Shown here in pieces: positions 33,728 to 42,580 of a stretch of DNA of 64,000 bases. The DNA is from JBDRRP01 sp964446485 (lineage in GTDB: Bacteria; Desulfobacterota; Desulfobacteria; Desulfobacterales; JBDRRP01). Position 1 is the stretch's first letter; each line of letters opens with the position of its first letter. Location of the stretch: the NCBI GenBank assembly GCA_964446485.1, contig CAYUOU010000001.1, positions 1 to 64,000 of the forward strand, in the 5' to 3' direction. The notes beneath the pieces were generated by a model that saw only the letters and a list, made by a program, of their open reading frames with translations, did no database searches and had not been told where the DNA came from. Both the position numbers and the translations under genes were made by a program.

Positions 33728-34572
33728 GATTTTTTCGTAATTCTCCTATCGTCATTCTGATCCTATCGCTCATCGCCGCGCCTGCCTGGGCCGGCGGGTG
33801 GAAATTTGCCTATAACCTCAAGCCCGGCCAGAACTGGACCGCCACCATGCAGCAGCAAAGCACTATGAACATGATGGGCCAGAAAAACGTCACCCGTAAC
33901 AAGTTGCTCATGCGCTACAAAGTAACGAAGGGGAAAAAATCCGGCTGGGTGGGGCTCACCGGCAAAATTCGCTCGGATGCGGCGGCGGAAGGCGGCATGG
34001 ATTTAGGCAAGATGACCTTTACCGCCGACATGCACGCCAGCGGGGAGATCCGAAATAAAAAGGTGACCGGTTCTCCGGCGCCCCCCATGGGCGACATGGA
34101 GGGAATGAGCCCGGAGATGAAGGCCATGATGGTGCAGTCCTACCAGTCCATGGGCGACATGTGGTTGGAATCGGTATTCTGGTTCCCTGAATTTCCTGAG
34201 GAGAAGCTGGACATCGGCGATGAATTCGAAATGACACAAAAGATGGGGTCATCGACCGCCGCTATGGGCATGAATACAGTCATCAAGCAGGTGTTCACGT
34301 TGGAGGACGTCAGCGACGGGCTGGCCTATTTCAGCGTGCGTCAACGGGGCGTCACAAAAACCGATGGCATAGGGGCCAAGACCACCACCAAAACCGCGGG
34401 CAAAGGGGAAACCATCTTCGATCTCAAGGAAGGCATGTGGGTGGAGGTCGTTTCCCAAAGCCAGTCCACCATCAGCATGGGCGGCATGGCGGGGATGGCC
34501 AACATGCCGGGAATGCCCCAAGGCGATCAGAAGATGCTTCACATGACCAAGATTGTGGTGGAAAAACAGTAA
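33724..34572 (+). CDS. Exported hypothetical protein
   Basis: 282 residues with a signal peptide (IVILILSLIAAPAWA, cleavage after AWA). The mature protein is methionine-rich, especially in two stretches (GDMEGMSPEMKAMMVQ and SMGGMAGMANMPGM), with alternating strands between them. Met-rich segments could bind copper, but this is a guess. It overlaps the M48-like gene by 4 bp (ATGA), so the two proteins are made together and may act together in the periplasm. Confidence 0.7.
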   Translation: MRFFRNSPIVILILSLIAAPAWAGGWKFAYNLKPGQNWTATMQQQSTMNMMGQKNVTRNKLLMRYKVTKGKKSGWVGLTGKIRSDAAAEGGMDLGKMTFTADMHASGEIRNKKVTGSPAPPMGDMEGMSPEMKAMMVQSYQSMGDMWLESVFWFPEFPEEKLDIGDEFEMTQKMGSSTAAMGMNTVIKQVFTLEDVSDGLAYFSVRQRGVTKTDGIGAKTTTKTAGKGETIFDLKEGMWVEVVSQSQSTISMGGMAGMANMPGMPQGDQKMLHMTKIVVEKQ

Positions 34573-34829
34573 CCGTCCGAAGGCTGCGCATTCGAACCCT
34601 GGTTTAGGTTTCTTCGGGTTTTTTGGAATGACCCCCAGCCGCTCTGCCGCGCAGTAGCCACTGTTGATCTTACGCATCACCCCCGTCCTCGGTACCCGCC
34701 GATGCGGCCTGGAGCTTGCGCCACGTGCCGGCTTCGAGAAAAGAGCCGGGAACGTTTTACTCCATCTCGAGGAACAGTTGCCACGGCACGCTGCTTGTCG
34801 GCGCACGGGCCATGGGGCCCCGCCCAACG

Positions 34830-35501
34830 CTATTGCGGCGTGAGGATCAGCTTGGCGTCCAGGACCGTCCACCGCCCTCGGCAGAACACCAGGGGGTTGA
34901 TGTCCAGCTCTTCCAGGCGTTCGCCCAGGGCCACAGCCAGGTCCCCCACGGAGGCCAGCAGGCCGGCCAGCTGGGCCGGGTCGAGATCGATGCCGCGGTA
35001 GCCCGAAAAGACCGGGTGGATCCGAAGGTCCGCCAGCATGCGGCTGGCCTCCCGCCGGCCGAAGGGCGGCAACCGGAACGCCACGTCCTTGTAGACTTCC
35101 GTGAGCACCCCGCCGGCGCCGACCATCACCGCCAGGCCGAAGACCGGGTCCTTGATGGCGCCCACGATGACTTCCTGGGTGCCGACGGGTGCCTGGGCCT
35201 CGAGAAGCAGGGGTTTGCCGGGAAACCGGCCCCGCAGATCCTCGGCCGCCGCGGCCAGCGTGTCGTCGGTCACGTTCATGAGCACACCGTTGACATCGGT
35301 CTTGTGCAGGATGTCCGGGGAGCAGACTTTCAGCACGCAGACATCGGCGCCGCCCAGCGGGGTCACCGGATCGTCCGGGGCCAGCAGGCGCCCCCGGGGC
35401 ACGGACAGCCCCGTTTCGGCCAGCAGCCGTTTGGCTTCGAACTCGTTGGGGCGGCCCGGCACCCGGAGGGTGGCGCACCACGCACGAAAACGATCTTTCA
35501 T
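34830..35501 (-). CDS. ADP-forming acyl-CoA synthetase, beta (ATP-grasp) subunit
   Basis: 223 residues of the ATP-grasp type: FEAKRLLAETGLSVPRGRLL, VLKVCSPDILHKTDVNGV (the H-K-T/S-D-x-G-V motif), QEVIVGAIKDPVFGLAVMVG and the metal/ATP motif ELDINPLVF. With the alpha subunit it makes ATP from acyl-CoA, ADP and phosphate, or activates organic acids. It overlaps the alpha-subunit gene by 4 bp. The length matches separate beta subunits. Confidence 0.9.
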   Translation of the reverse strand: MKDRFRAWCATLRVPGRPNEFEAKRLLAETGLSVPRGRLLAPDDPVTPLGGADVCVLKVCSPDILHKTDVNGVLMNVTDDTLAAAAEDLRGRFPGKPLLLEAQAPVGTQEVIVGAIKDPVFGLAVMVGAGGVLTEVYKDVAFRLPPFGRREASRMLADLRIHPVFSGYRGIDLDPAQLAGLLASVGDLAVALGERLEELDINPLVFCRGRWTVLDAKLILTPQ

Positions 35502-36898
35502 GGGGTCTCCTCCAGGGCGTCGAGGATGCGGGCCCGCTCAACGAGAAACCGGGCGGCCCGCACCGCCCGGTACACCGACGGGAACCCCACGACGCCGGCG
35601 TCGTGAAAGCGCCGGATGTAAAGGTCCGTGTAGGGGCCGTATTGGGTGAACACGATGACGGGCTTGGCCTGCCGCCGGACCCGCTCGGCCACGATGTCGA
35701 TAAGGCGGTCGCTGATGCCCGGCGGCGCGAAGAACGCCGTGCAGATGACGATGTCCACGCCGGGGTCGCCCAGCAGAGCGTCCAGGGCCAGGCCAAACAT
35801 GTCGTCGGTGGCGCTGGCCGTCAGGTCGACGGGGTTGCCGCTGGCGGCAAAGGGCAGAGTGCCGGCCCGGATGGCGGCGGCGGTCTCCGGGGCCGGGTGG
35901 GCCATGGCCAGCCGGACCCCCCGCAGCGGCAGCTCAATATAATCGGCACACATGACGCCGAACCCGCCGGCCGGGGTCAAGACGGCCACGTGGTTTCCCG
36001 GCGCAGGCGGCAGCATGGCCAGAGTCTTTCCGGCGTCGCAGAGCTCCTCGTCGTCCATGGCCCGCTGGACGCCGAACTGCCTGAAAGCGCCGCCCACCAC
36101 CCGGTCGGACCCGGCCAGCCGCCCGGTGTGGCTGCTCACCGCATGGGCCCCGGCCGGTGTCCGGCCAGCCTTGAGCACCAGCACGGGTTTTAGCCGGGCC
36201 ACTTCCCGGGCCGCCTGAAGAAACCCGCGGCCGTCTTCAAGGTGCTCCAGATAGAAGGCCAGGCAGGTGGTGCCGGGGTCGTTGCCGAAGTGGGTCAGAA
36301 AGTCCATTTCGTTAAGGTCGCACTTGTTACCCAGCCCGATGAAGGCCCGCAAGCCGTAGCCCAGATTGCCGGCAAGCCCCAAAGCCTCCACCCCCACCGA
36401 ACCGCTCTGGGTGATGAAGGCCACCCCGCCGCCGCCGGCCAGCGACTTGTCACCGTGCTCCACAAAAATGGTATCCAGCCGTTCGGCCGGGATGAATACA
36501 CCCAGGGAATTGGGCCCCAGGATGCGGCTGCCGAAGGTGGCCGGTATCCGGCGGAGCCGCTCCTCCAGGGCCGACCCCTCACCGCCGGTCTCGGTGAAGC
36601 CGCCGGCAATGACAATGATCATGGGAATCCCACGGGCCGCGCAGGCTTCGGCGGCCGCCACGGCCCGGTGCGCCCCGGTGGCGATGACCGCCAGGTCCAC
36701 ATCTTCGGGGAGCCCCTCGATGGCCGGCACCACCGGGTGGCCCAGAATGGTTTTCTCCTCGGGATGAACCGGGTGGAGCCGGCGCTGAGACCGCATCAGG
36801 TTTTCAAACAGAATGCGGCCGATGCGGCCCTCCCGGCTGGAGGCCCCCACCACGGCGATGCTCCTGGGGTTCAGCAGTCTGGCAAGGGATGATGTCAT
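35498..36898 (-). CDS. ADP-forming acyl-CoA synthetase, alpha subunit
   Basis: 466 residues. CoA-binding domain at the N-terminus (SIAVVGASSREGRIGRILFE, DLAVIATGAHRA, IIVIAGGFTETG), then the succinyl-CoA ligase-like domain with the phosphohistidine motif VSSHTGRLAGSD and a third domain (VAVLTPAGGFGVMCAD). It is the CoA-binding and phospho-His subunit of the acetyl-/acyl-CoA synthetase. It overlaps both the beta-subunit gene and the upstream methyltransferase by 4 bp, forming a compact three-gene operon. Confidence 0.92.
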   Translation of the reverse strand: MTSSLARLLNPRSIAVVGASSREGRIGRILFENLMRSQRRLHPVHPEEKTILGHPVVPAIEGLPEDVDLAVIATGAHRAVAAAEACAARGIPMIIVIAGGFTETGGEGSALEERLRRIPATFGSRILGPNSLGVFIPAERLDTIFVEHGDKSLAGGGGVAFITQSGSVGVEALGLAGNLGYGLRAFIGLGNKCDLNEMDFLTHFGNDPGTTCLAFYLEHLEDGRGFLQAAREVARLKPVLVLKAGRTPAGAHAVSSHTGRLAGSDRVVGGAFRQFGVQRAMDDEELCDAGKTLAMLPPAPGNHVAVLTPAGGFGVMCADYIELPLRGVRLAMAHPAPETAAAIRAGTLPFAASGNPVDLTASATDDMFGLALDALLGDPGVDIVICTAFFAPPGISDRLIDIVAERVRRQAKPVIVFTQYGPYTDLYIRRFHDAGVVGFPSVYRAVRAARFLVERARILDALEETP

Positions 36899-37638
36899 GG
36901 GGCGGCGTCGATTCCGTAAAGGCTGAGATAGTGATGATCGCCCACCGGATCCGTTCTGCGCCGGGCGAAACCGAACGGAGAGAGCAGGTCATCCAGTTCG
37001 GTTTCCGAGAGCCTCACGGACTCGGGGGGACCCGGGGGCCCCGATGTTTTCTTGAACTCGATGACCGCCAGTGTGCCCTGGGGCTTGAGCAGGCGGCGGG
37101 CTTCGCAGAGAGCGCCCTCGGCAGTGCCGTCCGCCACCAGGTCATGGATCACCGTGGCGAAGAAACACACATCGATGGTGCCGCTCTCAAGGGGGAGGGA
37201 TTTGCTGATGTCCACCACCAGGGGATCGATCTGGTCGAGCCGCCGGGCGCTGGCGGTCACATCCAGGGCCAGAACCCCCTCCCGCCACAAATCGGCGGCA
37301 TGGATCATCCCCCGGGCGTCGATCCGCTCGGCCGCGGCCAGGGCATAGTGGCCCCTGCCGCAACCCATGTCCACCATGACGGTGTCGGGCGCGAGCCCGA
37401 TGAGATCGAAGGCCCGCGCCACGTCCACCATGGTGTAGCTGCTTTTACCCGCGGCGATGGGCGCGTCATCCCGAACCCCCTCAAGGGTCAGCGTGGTCTC
37501 TGCGGCCAGGGATTTCTGATAGGCCTTCCATCCCGGGCACCAGTGGGTGTGCCAGCGCCAGAGCCAGGCCAGAAAGGTGCCGGGCCGGGCTTCGGCCCGG
37601 GCCCTAAAGGCGCATTTTTCGCAGTTGTAGGGCATCAA
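36895..37638 (-). CDS. SAM-dependent methyltransferase, operon leader
   Basis: 247 residues, starting with a cysteine pair (CEKCAF). Motif I is TVMVDMGCGRGHYALAAAE, and the class I core continues with IDVCFFATVIHDL and LAVIEFKKT. Close relatives are the UbiE/MerR-like methyltransferases; the target is unknown. It is the first gene of the operon with the two acyl-CoA synthetase subunits (4-bp overlap), an unusual partnership that may point to methylated organic substrates. Confidence 0.78.
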   Translation of the reverse strand: MMPYNCEKCAFRARAEARPGTFLAWLWRWHTHWCPGWKAYQKSLAAETTLTLEGVRDDAPIAAGKSSYTMVDVARAFDLIGLAPDTVMVDMGCGRGHYALAAAERIDARGMIHAADLWREGVLALDVTASARRLDQIDPLVVDISKSLPLESGTIDVCFFATVIHDLVADGTAEGALCEARRLLKPQGTLAVIEFKKTSGPPGPPESVRLSETELDDLLSPFGFARRRTDPVGDHHYLSLYGIDAAP

Positions 37639-37763
37639 GACCTCCGCTGGCCGCTACATAGAGCGACGTGTCAAGTTTCAGGTGTTACGTGTTCGGCGGT
37701 GGTATAAGGCACTTATATTGATGCAAAACGCCTTCACCTAACACCCGACGCTGTTGTACCTGG

Positions 37764-38687
37764 TCAACCCTGCCGACCCGCTGCAGGCCCGGGCCACTGT
37801 CCGGCATCGGGGATGCCGTCACGCCCCCCAAGCGTTGTTGCCGCCTGGGCCGCCGCCCAGGCGGCGAATGCCAGCGCCCGGTCGTAGGGCCACTTGTTTA
37901 TCAGGCCATAAATGACGCCGGCATGAAAGATGTCGCCGCAGCCGGTGGTGTCCACGGCGGTCACCGGAATGGCCGGCCGCCGGATGAACCGGCCCTCCCA
38001 GAGGGCGGCATAGCCTTTTTGCCCCAGGGTGACCCCCACCATGGCCGGACCCAGCCTTGCCAGTTGGTAGCAGGCGGCCTCGGCATCGTCAACGCCCACA
38101 AGGCTCCGGGCAAAGGCCTCGGAAACAATGCAGCAGTCGGTCATGGCAACCACGTCGAGGACCCCGTCACGCAGCGTACCGGCATCCAGCACCACGGTGG
38201 ATCCGACAGCCCGTGCGGCCAGGCAGCCGGCGATGGCAGCATCGATGTAAAGGCCATCGGTGTGAAACAGGCGGGCCCTGCCGATGGCCGCCGTATTCAC
38301 TTCGGCGACGGCAAGCGCCGGGCCAGTGGGCCGCTGCCAAAAAATGGTTCTCCAGCCACCCAATTTTTCAGCGGCAATGAAGGCGAACTGGGACCGGCAG
38401 CCGGCGCGCGTTATGACGTCGGCAGTGTCGATACCCTCCACCTCAAGACCACTCTGTATCTCCCGGCCGAATCCGTCGTCACCCACGACACCGGCGTAAG
38501 CGCAGCGCAACCCCCACCGGGACAACGCCACCAGGGCCGTGGCCACAGGGCCGCCGCCCTGGACGGTGAGTCCTGAAAACTCACACTTGGAATCGACACC
38601 CGGGTAAGCGTCCACCGGGGCCAGGTAGTCCATGGAGCATTGGCCAAGGCCATAGACATCTATAGTTTTCATGGGAAACGCTTTCAT
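37764..38687 (-). CDS. PfkB-family carbohydrate kinase
   Basis: 307 residues of the ribokinase fold: GGGPVATALVALSRWG near residue 43, VVGDDGFGREIQ and the catalytic/anion-hole motif DTTGCGDIFHAGVIYG near 250. It phosphorylates a sugar or nucleoside. A second ATG at 38672 (MKTIDVYGLGQCSMDY) is an equally good start, and neither has a strong ribosome-binding site. The substrate cannot be read from the motifs. Confidence 0.87.
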   Translation of the reverse strand: MKAFPMKTIDVYGLGQCSMDYLAPVDAYPGVDSKCEFSGLTVQGGGPVATALVALSRWGLRCAYAGVVGDDGFGREIQSGLEVEGIDTADVITRAGCRSQFAFIAAEKLGGWRTIFWQRPTGPALAVAEVNTAAIGRARLFHTDGLYIDAAIAGCLAARAVGSTVVLDAGTLRDGVLDVVAMTDCCIVSEAFARSLVGVDDAEAACYQLARLGPAMVGVTLGQKGYAALWEGRFIRRPAIPVTAVDTTGCGDIFHAGVIYGLINKWPYDRALAFAAWAAAQAATTLGGRDGIPDAGQWPGPAAGRQG

Positions 38688-38742
38688 GAATCGATGGATT
38701 CACTGTGTCCGTCGATCCACGCGGTCAACGGGTGCAAGCCGA

Positions 38743-39594
38743 TTAGCCCATTAGAAGCTGCATCGCGGCCTTGAAAAGCACGCCCTCCGGATCGGCCAAA
38801 TGATCGAGAATGGAAAAATGGTCCGCTGACGGCACGGTAAGCGTCGGCACGTCGGCACCGGCATCGCCCCAGCGGAAGGCCAACCGTTCCGTTTGCCAGT
38901 GGTAGGCTTCCGATTCACGCTCGCCCACCGCGGCCACGACGTGGCTGCCGGTGTGGGGAACCAGATTCAAGGGGCTGTTTCTCAAGACCGCACCGGCGTC
39001 GAGGCCGAGGACGGCGTTGAGATAACACAGTCGAATGGGTTCCAGATCGAAGAGGCCGCTGATGCTCAGAACACCTTTGACGCCCCCAGCCGGCACCGGT
39101 CCCCGGTCCCCGGCCACGAGCATGGCGGCGATATGGCCGCCGGCACTGTGGCCGCTCACCACAATGCGGTGCGCATCACCGTTGAATGCATGGATTTCGC
39201 GGTGCACCCAGGCAACGGCGCTGCGGCAGGCGCCTACGATGCGATCCATGCCGTCGTCAGGGGCCAGCGGGTAGTTGACCAAGACGGTGGTGACGCCGGC
39301 GGCGACAAAAGGAGCGGCGATGAAGGCGAATTCGTTTTTTGACAATGCCTGCCAATACCCGCCGTGAAAAAATACGTAGACCGGCGCGTTGGGCTTCGCC
39401 GCCGGGAAGACATCCAGACGCTCCCGAGGGTGGTCCCCGTAAGCGAGATCCCGTCGGGCGCCCATCGTTTCAAGGCAGTTGGCACTGCGGGCGACCCACC
39501 CGTCGATAATTTCCTGAAAATTCGCCACCCGTGCCCGGTTGTTGTACTGGGCGTCAAGTTGCTCCTGGTTGTAGTTCAGAAAGATTTTGGTCAT
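38743..39594 (-). CDS. Alpha/beta hydrolase (kynurenine formamidase/esterase type)
   Basis: 283 residues with the oxyanion motif FFHGGYWQ, typical of formamidase-like carboxylesterases (BD-FAE), the nucleophile SGHSAGGHIAA and the catalytic His in PSADHFSILDHL. The reaction is ester or formamide hydrolysis. The start at 39594 (MTKIFLNYNQEQ) matches the family; the upstream 23 codons do not look like protein. It lies between the PfkB gene and another hydrolase on the same strand. Confidence 0.85.
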   Translation of the reverse strand: MTKIFLNYNQEQLDAQYNNRARVANFQEIIDGWVARSANCLETMGARRDLAYGDHPRERLDVFPAAKPNAPVYVFFHGGYWQALSKNEFAFIAAPFVAAGVTTVLVNYPLAPDDGMDRIVGACRSAVAWVHREIHAFNGDAHRIVVSGHSAGGHIAAMLVAGDRGPVPAGGVKGVLSISGLFDLEPIRLCYLNAVLGLDAGAVLRNSPLNLVPHTGSHVVAAVGERESEAYHWQTERLAFRWGDAGADVPTLTVPSADHFSILDHLADPEGVLFKAAMQLLMG

Positions 39595-39651
39595 ATCACC
39601 GTCCCGTTTGCTCGTTTTACAACTTGATGAACCCGCAGAAAATGAACAACA

Positions 39652-39690
39652 GATCGCGGGCATGGCCCACGCTTACAAGGACCACTCCAT
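39652..39690. repeat. REP-like repeat, copy 1
   Basis: GATCGCGGGCATGGCCCACG is followed by CTTACAAGGA. The same motif, GATCGCGGGCATGGCCCGCT with CCTACAAGGA, is at 40723-40756. The core CGGGCATGGCCCG is self-complementary, as in REP elements. The two copies flank the alpha/beta hydrolase gene at 39743-40633. Confidence 0.75.
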
Positions 39691-39742
39691 CAAGCGGTGG
39701 GATGTCGATGTTACACCCTTTCAGCGCCGCCGGTGTGGCCGG

Positions 39743-40633
39743 CTACACACCGGCCGCTTGTGTCAACTCGGCGATCCGCACCGTCATCGTCGTCCACAGC
39801 CCCGGATATGCCATCCCGTGGCCCAGGCCGTCCACCATGAGAAGTTCCGCCCCGGTGATGGATCGGGCCGTGTCTTCACCGTGGGCCGGCGGCACCAACG
39901 CATCATGGGTGCCGTGGATCACCAGCGTGGGGCAGGTCACCGCGCCAAGGGCCCTCCGCCGCCCGGGGGCGGCCAATATTGCGGCCATCTGCCGGGGAAA
40001 GCCCATGGGATAGAAAGCCCGGTCATAGGCCGCGGCCGAGAGTTCGGCCTGAAGCGCCTCGTCCAGTTCGGCGGATCCGTCGGCGAACGCGCGATAAATG
40101 GTGCCCATGTGGGCGATGTACCGATGGCGCTTCGTGGGCGCCAGGGATGCCACGGCGGCTGCGGCCGCAGGTGTGGCCGGGGGCAGGTCCGGCTCACCGG
40201 TGGTGGATTCCATGGAGGTCAAGCTGAGCACCCTATCCGGATATTCCACGGCCATGATCTGTGCGATCATGCCCCCCATGGACAGGCCGCAGACGTGGAA
40301 CCGGTTCAGTTCCAAGGCATCGGCCAGCCCGACGGTATCCGCAGCCATGTCCGACAGGGTGTAGGGGGGCGTGATTTCAGCGTTTTTGGCCGGGTCTTCC
40401 GCCATGGCCATGATGTCCGGAACGCCTTTGTGTTCAAGCTTGGTCGACAGCCCACAATCCCGGTTATCGAACCGGATCACCCGATGGCCCGAATCCACCA
40501 GCTGCCGGCAAAACCCTTCGGGCCAGGCGACAAGCTGGGTGGTGAGCCCCATGATCAACATCAGGGGGCGCCCGTCTTCAGGGCCCATGATGTCGTAGCA
40601 GATCGATATTCCATTGGCATGGGCAACTGGCAT
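39743..40633 (-). CDS. Alpha/beta hydrolase
   Basis: 296 residues of the alpha/beta hydrolase fold (haloperoxidase/esterase-like): GLTTQLVAWPEGF around the oxyanion region, FDNRDCGLS, nucleophile CGLSMGGMIAQIM, acid HGTHDALVPP and catalytic His DGLGHGMAYPG. No membrane segment or signal is present. It is flanked by two copies of a REP-like repeat. The substrate is unknown. Confidence 0.88.
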   Translation of the reverse strand: MPVAHANGISICYDIMGPEDGRPLMLIMGLTTQLVAWPEGFCRQLVDSGHRVIRFDNRDCGLSTKLEHKGVPDIMAMAEDPAKNAEITPPYTLSDMAADTVGLADALELNRFHVCGLSMGGMIAQIMAVEYPDRVLSLTSMESTTGEPDLPPATPAAAAAVASLAPTKRHRYIAHMGTIYRAFADGSAELDEALQAELSAAAYDRAFYPMGFPRQMAAILAAPGRRRALGAVTCPTLVIHGTHDALVPPAHGEDTARSITGAELLMVDGLGHGMAYPGLWTTMTVRIAELTQAAGV

Positions 40634-40722
40634 GGTGCAAAGTCTCCTGGATGGTGTTGTCGTTTGGGTGGTGGATCGTTGTTGGACGCCTTAGGCCCGG
40701 GCTCCTGTACTAATCCGCCGAT

Positions 40723-40756
40723 GATCGCGGGCATGGCCCGCTCCTACAAGGATCAA
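40723..40756. repeat. REP-like repeat, copy 2
   Basis: Second copy of the GATCGCGGGCATGGCCCG element found at 39652, in the same orientation, with the common tail CTCCTACAAGGATCAACCAC. It lies 90 bp upstream of the hydrolase gene on the other side. Confidence 0.75.
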
Positions 40757-40787
40757 CCACTTTACTGCTTGAGCGGACCCGTGGGTG

Positions 40788-41089
40788 TCACACCCACGGG
40801 GTAATCAATGCCTCATGGCGTCTGACGCCCCCGCCGGCGCGGTTGTACTCGTAGCGCACCTGCAGGAGCTCAACCCCCAGGGCGAAGCCCATGGGCAGGT
40901 AGATATACGCCTTGGGCACGTGCTTGTGCAGTCCTTCCATGAATATGGTCACCCCGATGGTGATCAAAAAACTCAACGCCAGAATCTTGAGGGCAGGGTT
41001 TTTCAATATGAAATCACCAGGATATTGTCGACACCGAGAACCAGTTCCAGCCCGACGAGCAGGGCCAAGAGCGCGAGGGCATCGGCCAT
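40788..41089 (-). pseudogene. TerC-family membrane protein gene with internal deletion
   Basis: The N-terminus is typical TerC (MADALALLALLVGLELVLGV, then DNILVIS) with a good AAGGAG box 6 nt before the ATG at 41089. After 27 residues the frame hits a stop. One frame over, the C-terminal TerC segment continues: NPALKILALSFLITIGV and HVPKAYIYLPMGFALGVELL. The middle of the family, roughly 120 residues with most of the membrane helices, is missing. A deletion plus frame change has inactivated the gene. Confidence 0.75.
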
Positions 41090-41270
41090 GGGATTCTCCT
41101 TAAGATTAGCGTCGGCGGTGCATGCACCGCAGGACTGATAGCTCCGTAAAAGTCGAAATTCCCCAATTGTAATTCCGAGGAGGAGGCTTCACTCTTCGAG
41201 CTACGCCCCCCAGGGCTTGCGACGAGGAATCTCAACATTTTGTTATCTATATATATTATGATTAAAACAC

Positions 41271-41325
41271 AGATCCCTCGCTACGCTCGGGATGACATCT
41301 GAGGGGTTTTTACGGGCTTGTCAAG
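41271..41325. repeat. Intergenic repeat-like segment
   Basis: AGATCCCTCGCTACGCTCGG, GATGACA and TTTTTACGGGCTTGTCAA lie together downstream of the amidotransferase gene. The last part resembles the end of the repeat element at 27724-27748. Upstream, 41138-41270 is AT-rich with no gene. I regard it as another member of a dispersed repeat family in this genome. Confidence 0.45.
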
Positions 41326-41326
41326 A

Positions 41327-42025
41327 CTACTGGGTGAGTGCGTCCATCAGGCCAGCCATCACCCGGTTGATGGCTAAAAACCGTGCCGTTTCGGCCAGCA
41401 TTTCCTCCGGTGCCTGAACGAATGGCCCGCTGGTGAGGTCCGCCGCGCAGTTTTCGATGAGCGCGGCGGCCGAATCGCGGGTGGTTTCCAGGTGAAACTG
41501 GAGCCCGATCACCCGATTGCCCAATGCGAACGCCTGATGTTCGCAAGCCCGGCTTCGGGCCAGATGACTGGCGCCGCGCGGCAAATCGAAAGTCTCTCCG
41601 TGCCAGTGGAACGCCAACACTTCCGGTGGCAAAAGGTCCGCCGGGAGCACGGTCTCCGGCTCGGCAACGGTTCGAACAACGGGAAACCAGCCAATTTCTT
41701 TATGGCTGTTGCGGTTGACGGCAGCTCCGGCGGCAGCAGCGATGAGTTGGGCGCCGAGACAAATACCCAACACCCGCTTACCCGCATCGACGGCCGCAGC
41801 GACATGGCGTTTCTCAACCTTGAGCCATGGATACTGAATCTCGTCGTTGACGCTCATAGGGCCACCCATGACAACCAGAACATCAAAATCATCCGCCGCC
41901 GGCAGCGCATCGCCGGCAAAAAAGCGGGTGCGCGTCACCGGGATGCGGCGCTCCCGGCACCAATCGTCGATACTGCCCAATCCCTCGAAGGGAACATGCT
42001 GAAAGTAATGGAGGCGAAGCGGCAT
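41327..42025 (-). CDS. Class I glutamine amidotransferase
   Basis: 232 residues of GATase-1. The nucleophile Cys is in LGICLGAQLIAAAAG, and the His/Glu pair is in GLQFHLETTRD. FDVLVVMGGPMSVNDE marks the N-terminal strand. Stand-alone proteins of this kind are related to the GMP synthase amidotransferase domain and often act on small metabolites such as gamma-glutamyl compounds. No synthetase partner lies beside it. AGGAG stands before the ATG at 42025. Confidence 0.87.
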   Translation of the reverse strand: MPLRLHYFQHVPFEGLGSIDDWCRERRIPVTRTRFFAGDALPAADDFDVLVVMGGPMSVNDEIQYPWLKVEKRHVAAAVDAGKRVLGICLGAQLIAAAAGAAVNRNSHKEIGWFPVVRTVAEPETVLPADLLPPEVLAFHWHGETFDLPRGASHLARSRACEHQAFALGNRVIGLQFHLETTRDSAAALIENCAADLTSGPFVQAPEEMLAETARFLAINRVMAGLMDALTQ

Positions 42026-42580
42026 TGGGGGGACTCCTGATTCTCATTCGTGTCTAACTGCGAAAGCTCGTCGCGCAAACGCCGGGATGTTGTGACGTTC
42101 CGGCAAGAGGGTTATTGCACCTTATTCCGACAGGGTCAGGGCTGCGGTGATGAGCACTATCATTTCCGGGCCCATTTCGAGGATCCAGGGTGGTTCGTTC
42201 CCAGCCCCGGATCTGAAATCGAACTTTGCGTTTGTTGGCCGCATCGGGCACTCACAGTGTCAGAACCATCCTGGATTGGCAAGCCGCAGACTCGCCGCGT
42301 TTCGTGGTCGGGCGCGTCTCAGCCGTCTCAAGCATCCTATCGATGCTTCAACCTTCTTCAACCGCATCCACCAATAAGATGGGGATTTCCGCTCCACGCG
42401 CTTGGCCCAATGGTCTCCTGGGCGGGCCTTCCCCCAAATGTGCGGCGACCTCATTCAACCGCTCAAACGCGCTGTGGATCCGCTGATTCAGGCGGTCGAT
42501 ATTGAGCCGGCCAAGGATCTCTTCACCCGTTAGCGTCACCAGATGCCGGCCGCCCAACGCCTTTTTGCCGCCGATGGGAT
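42026..42580. other. Gene-poor region, possible gene remnant
   Basis: 555 bases between the amidotransferase gene and the spanin-like pair. On the minus strand at 42348-42557 a frame reads HLVTLTGEEILGRLNIDRLN and on, which looks protein-like but has no start or ribosome-binding site. It may be the tail of a lost phage-related gene. Nothing else was recognised. Confidence 0.35.
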
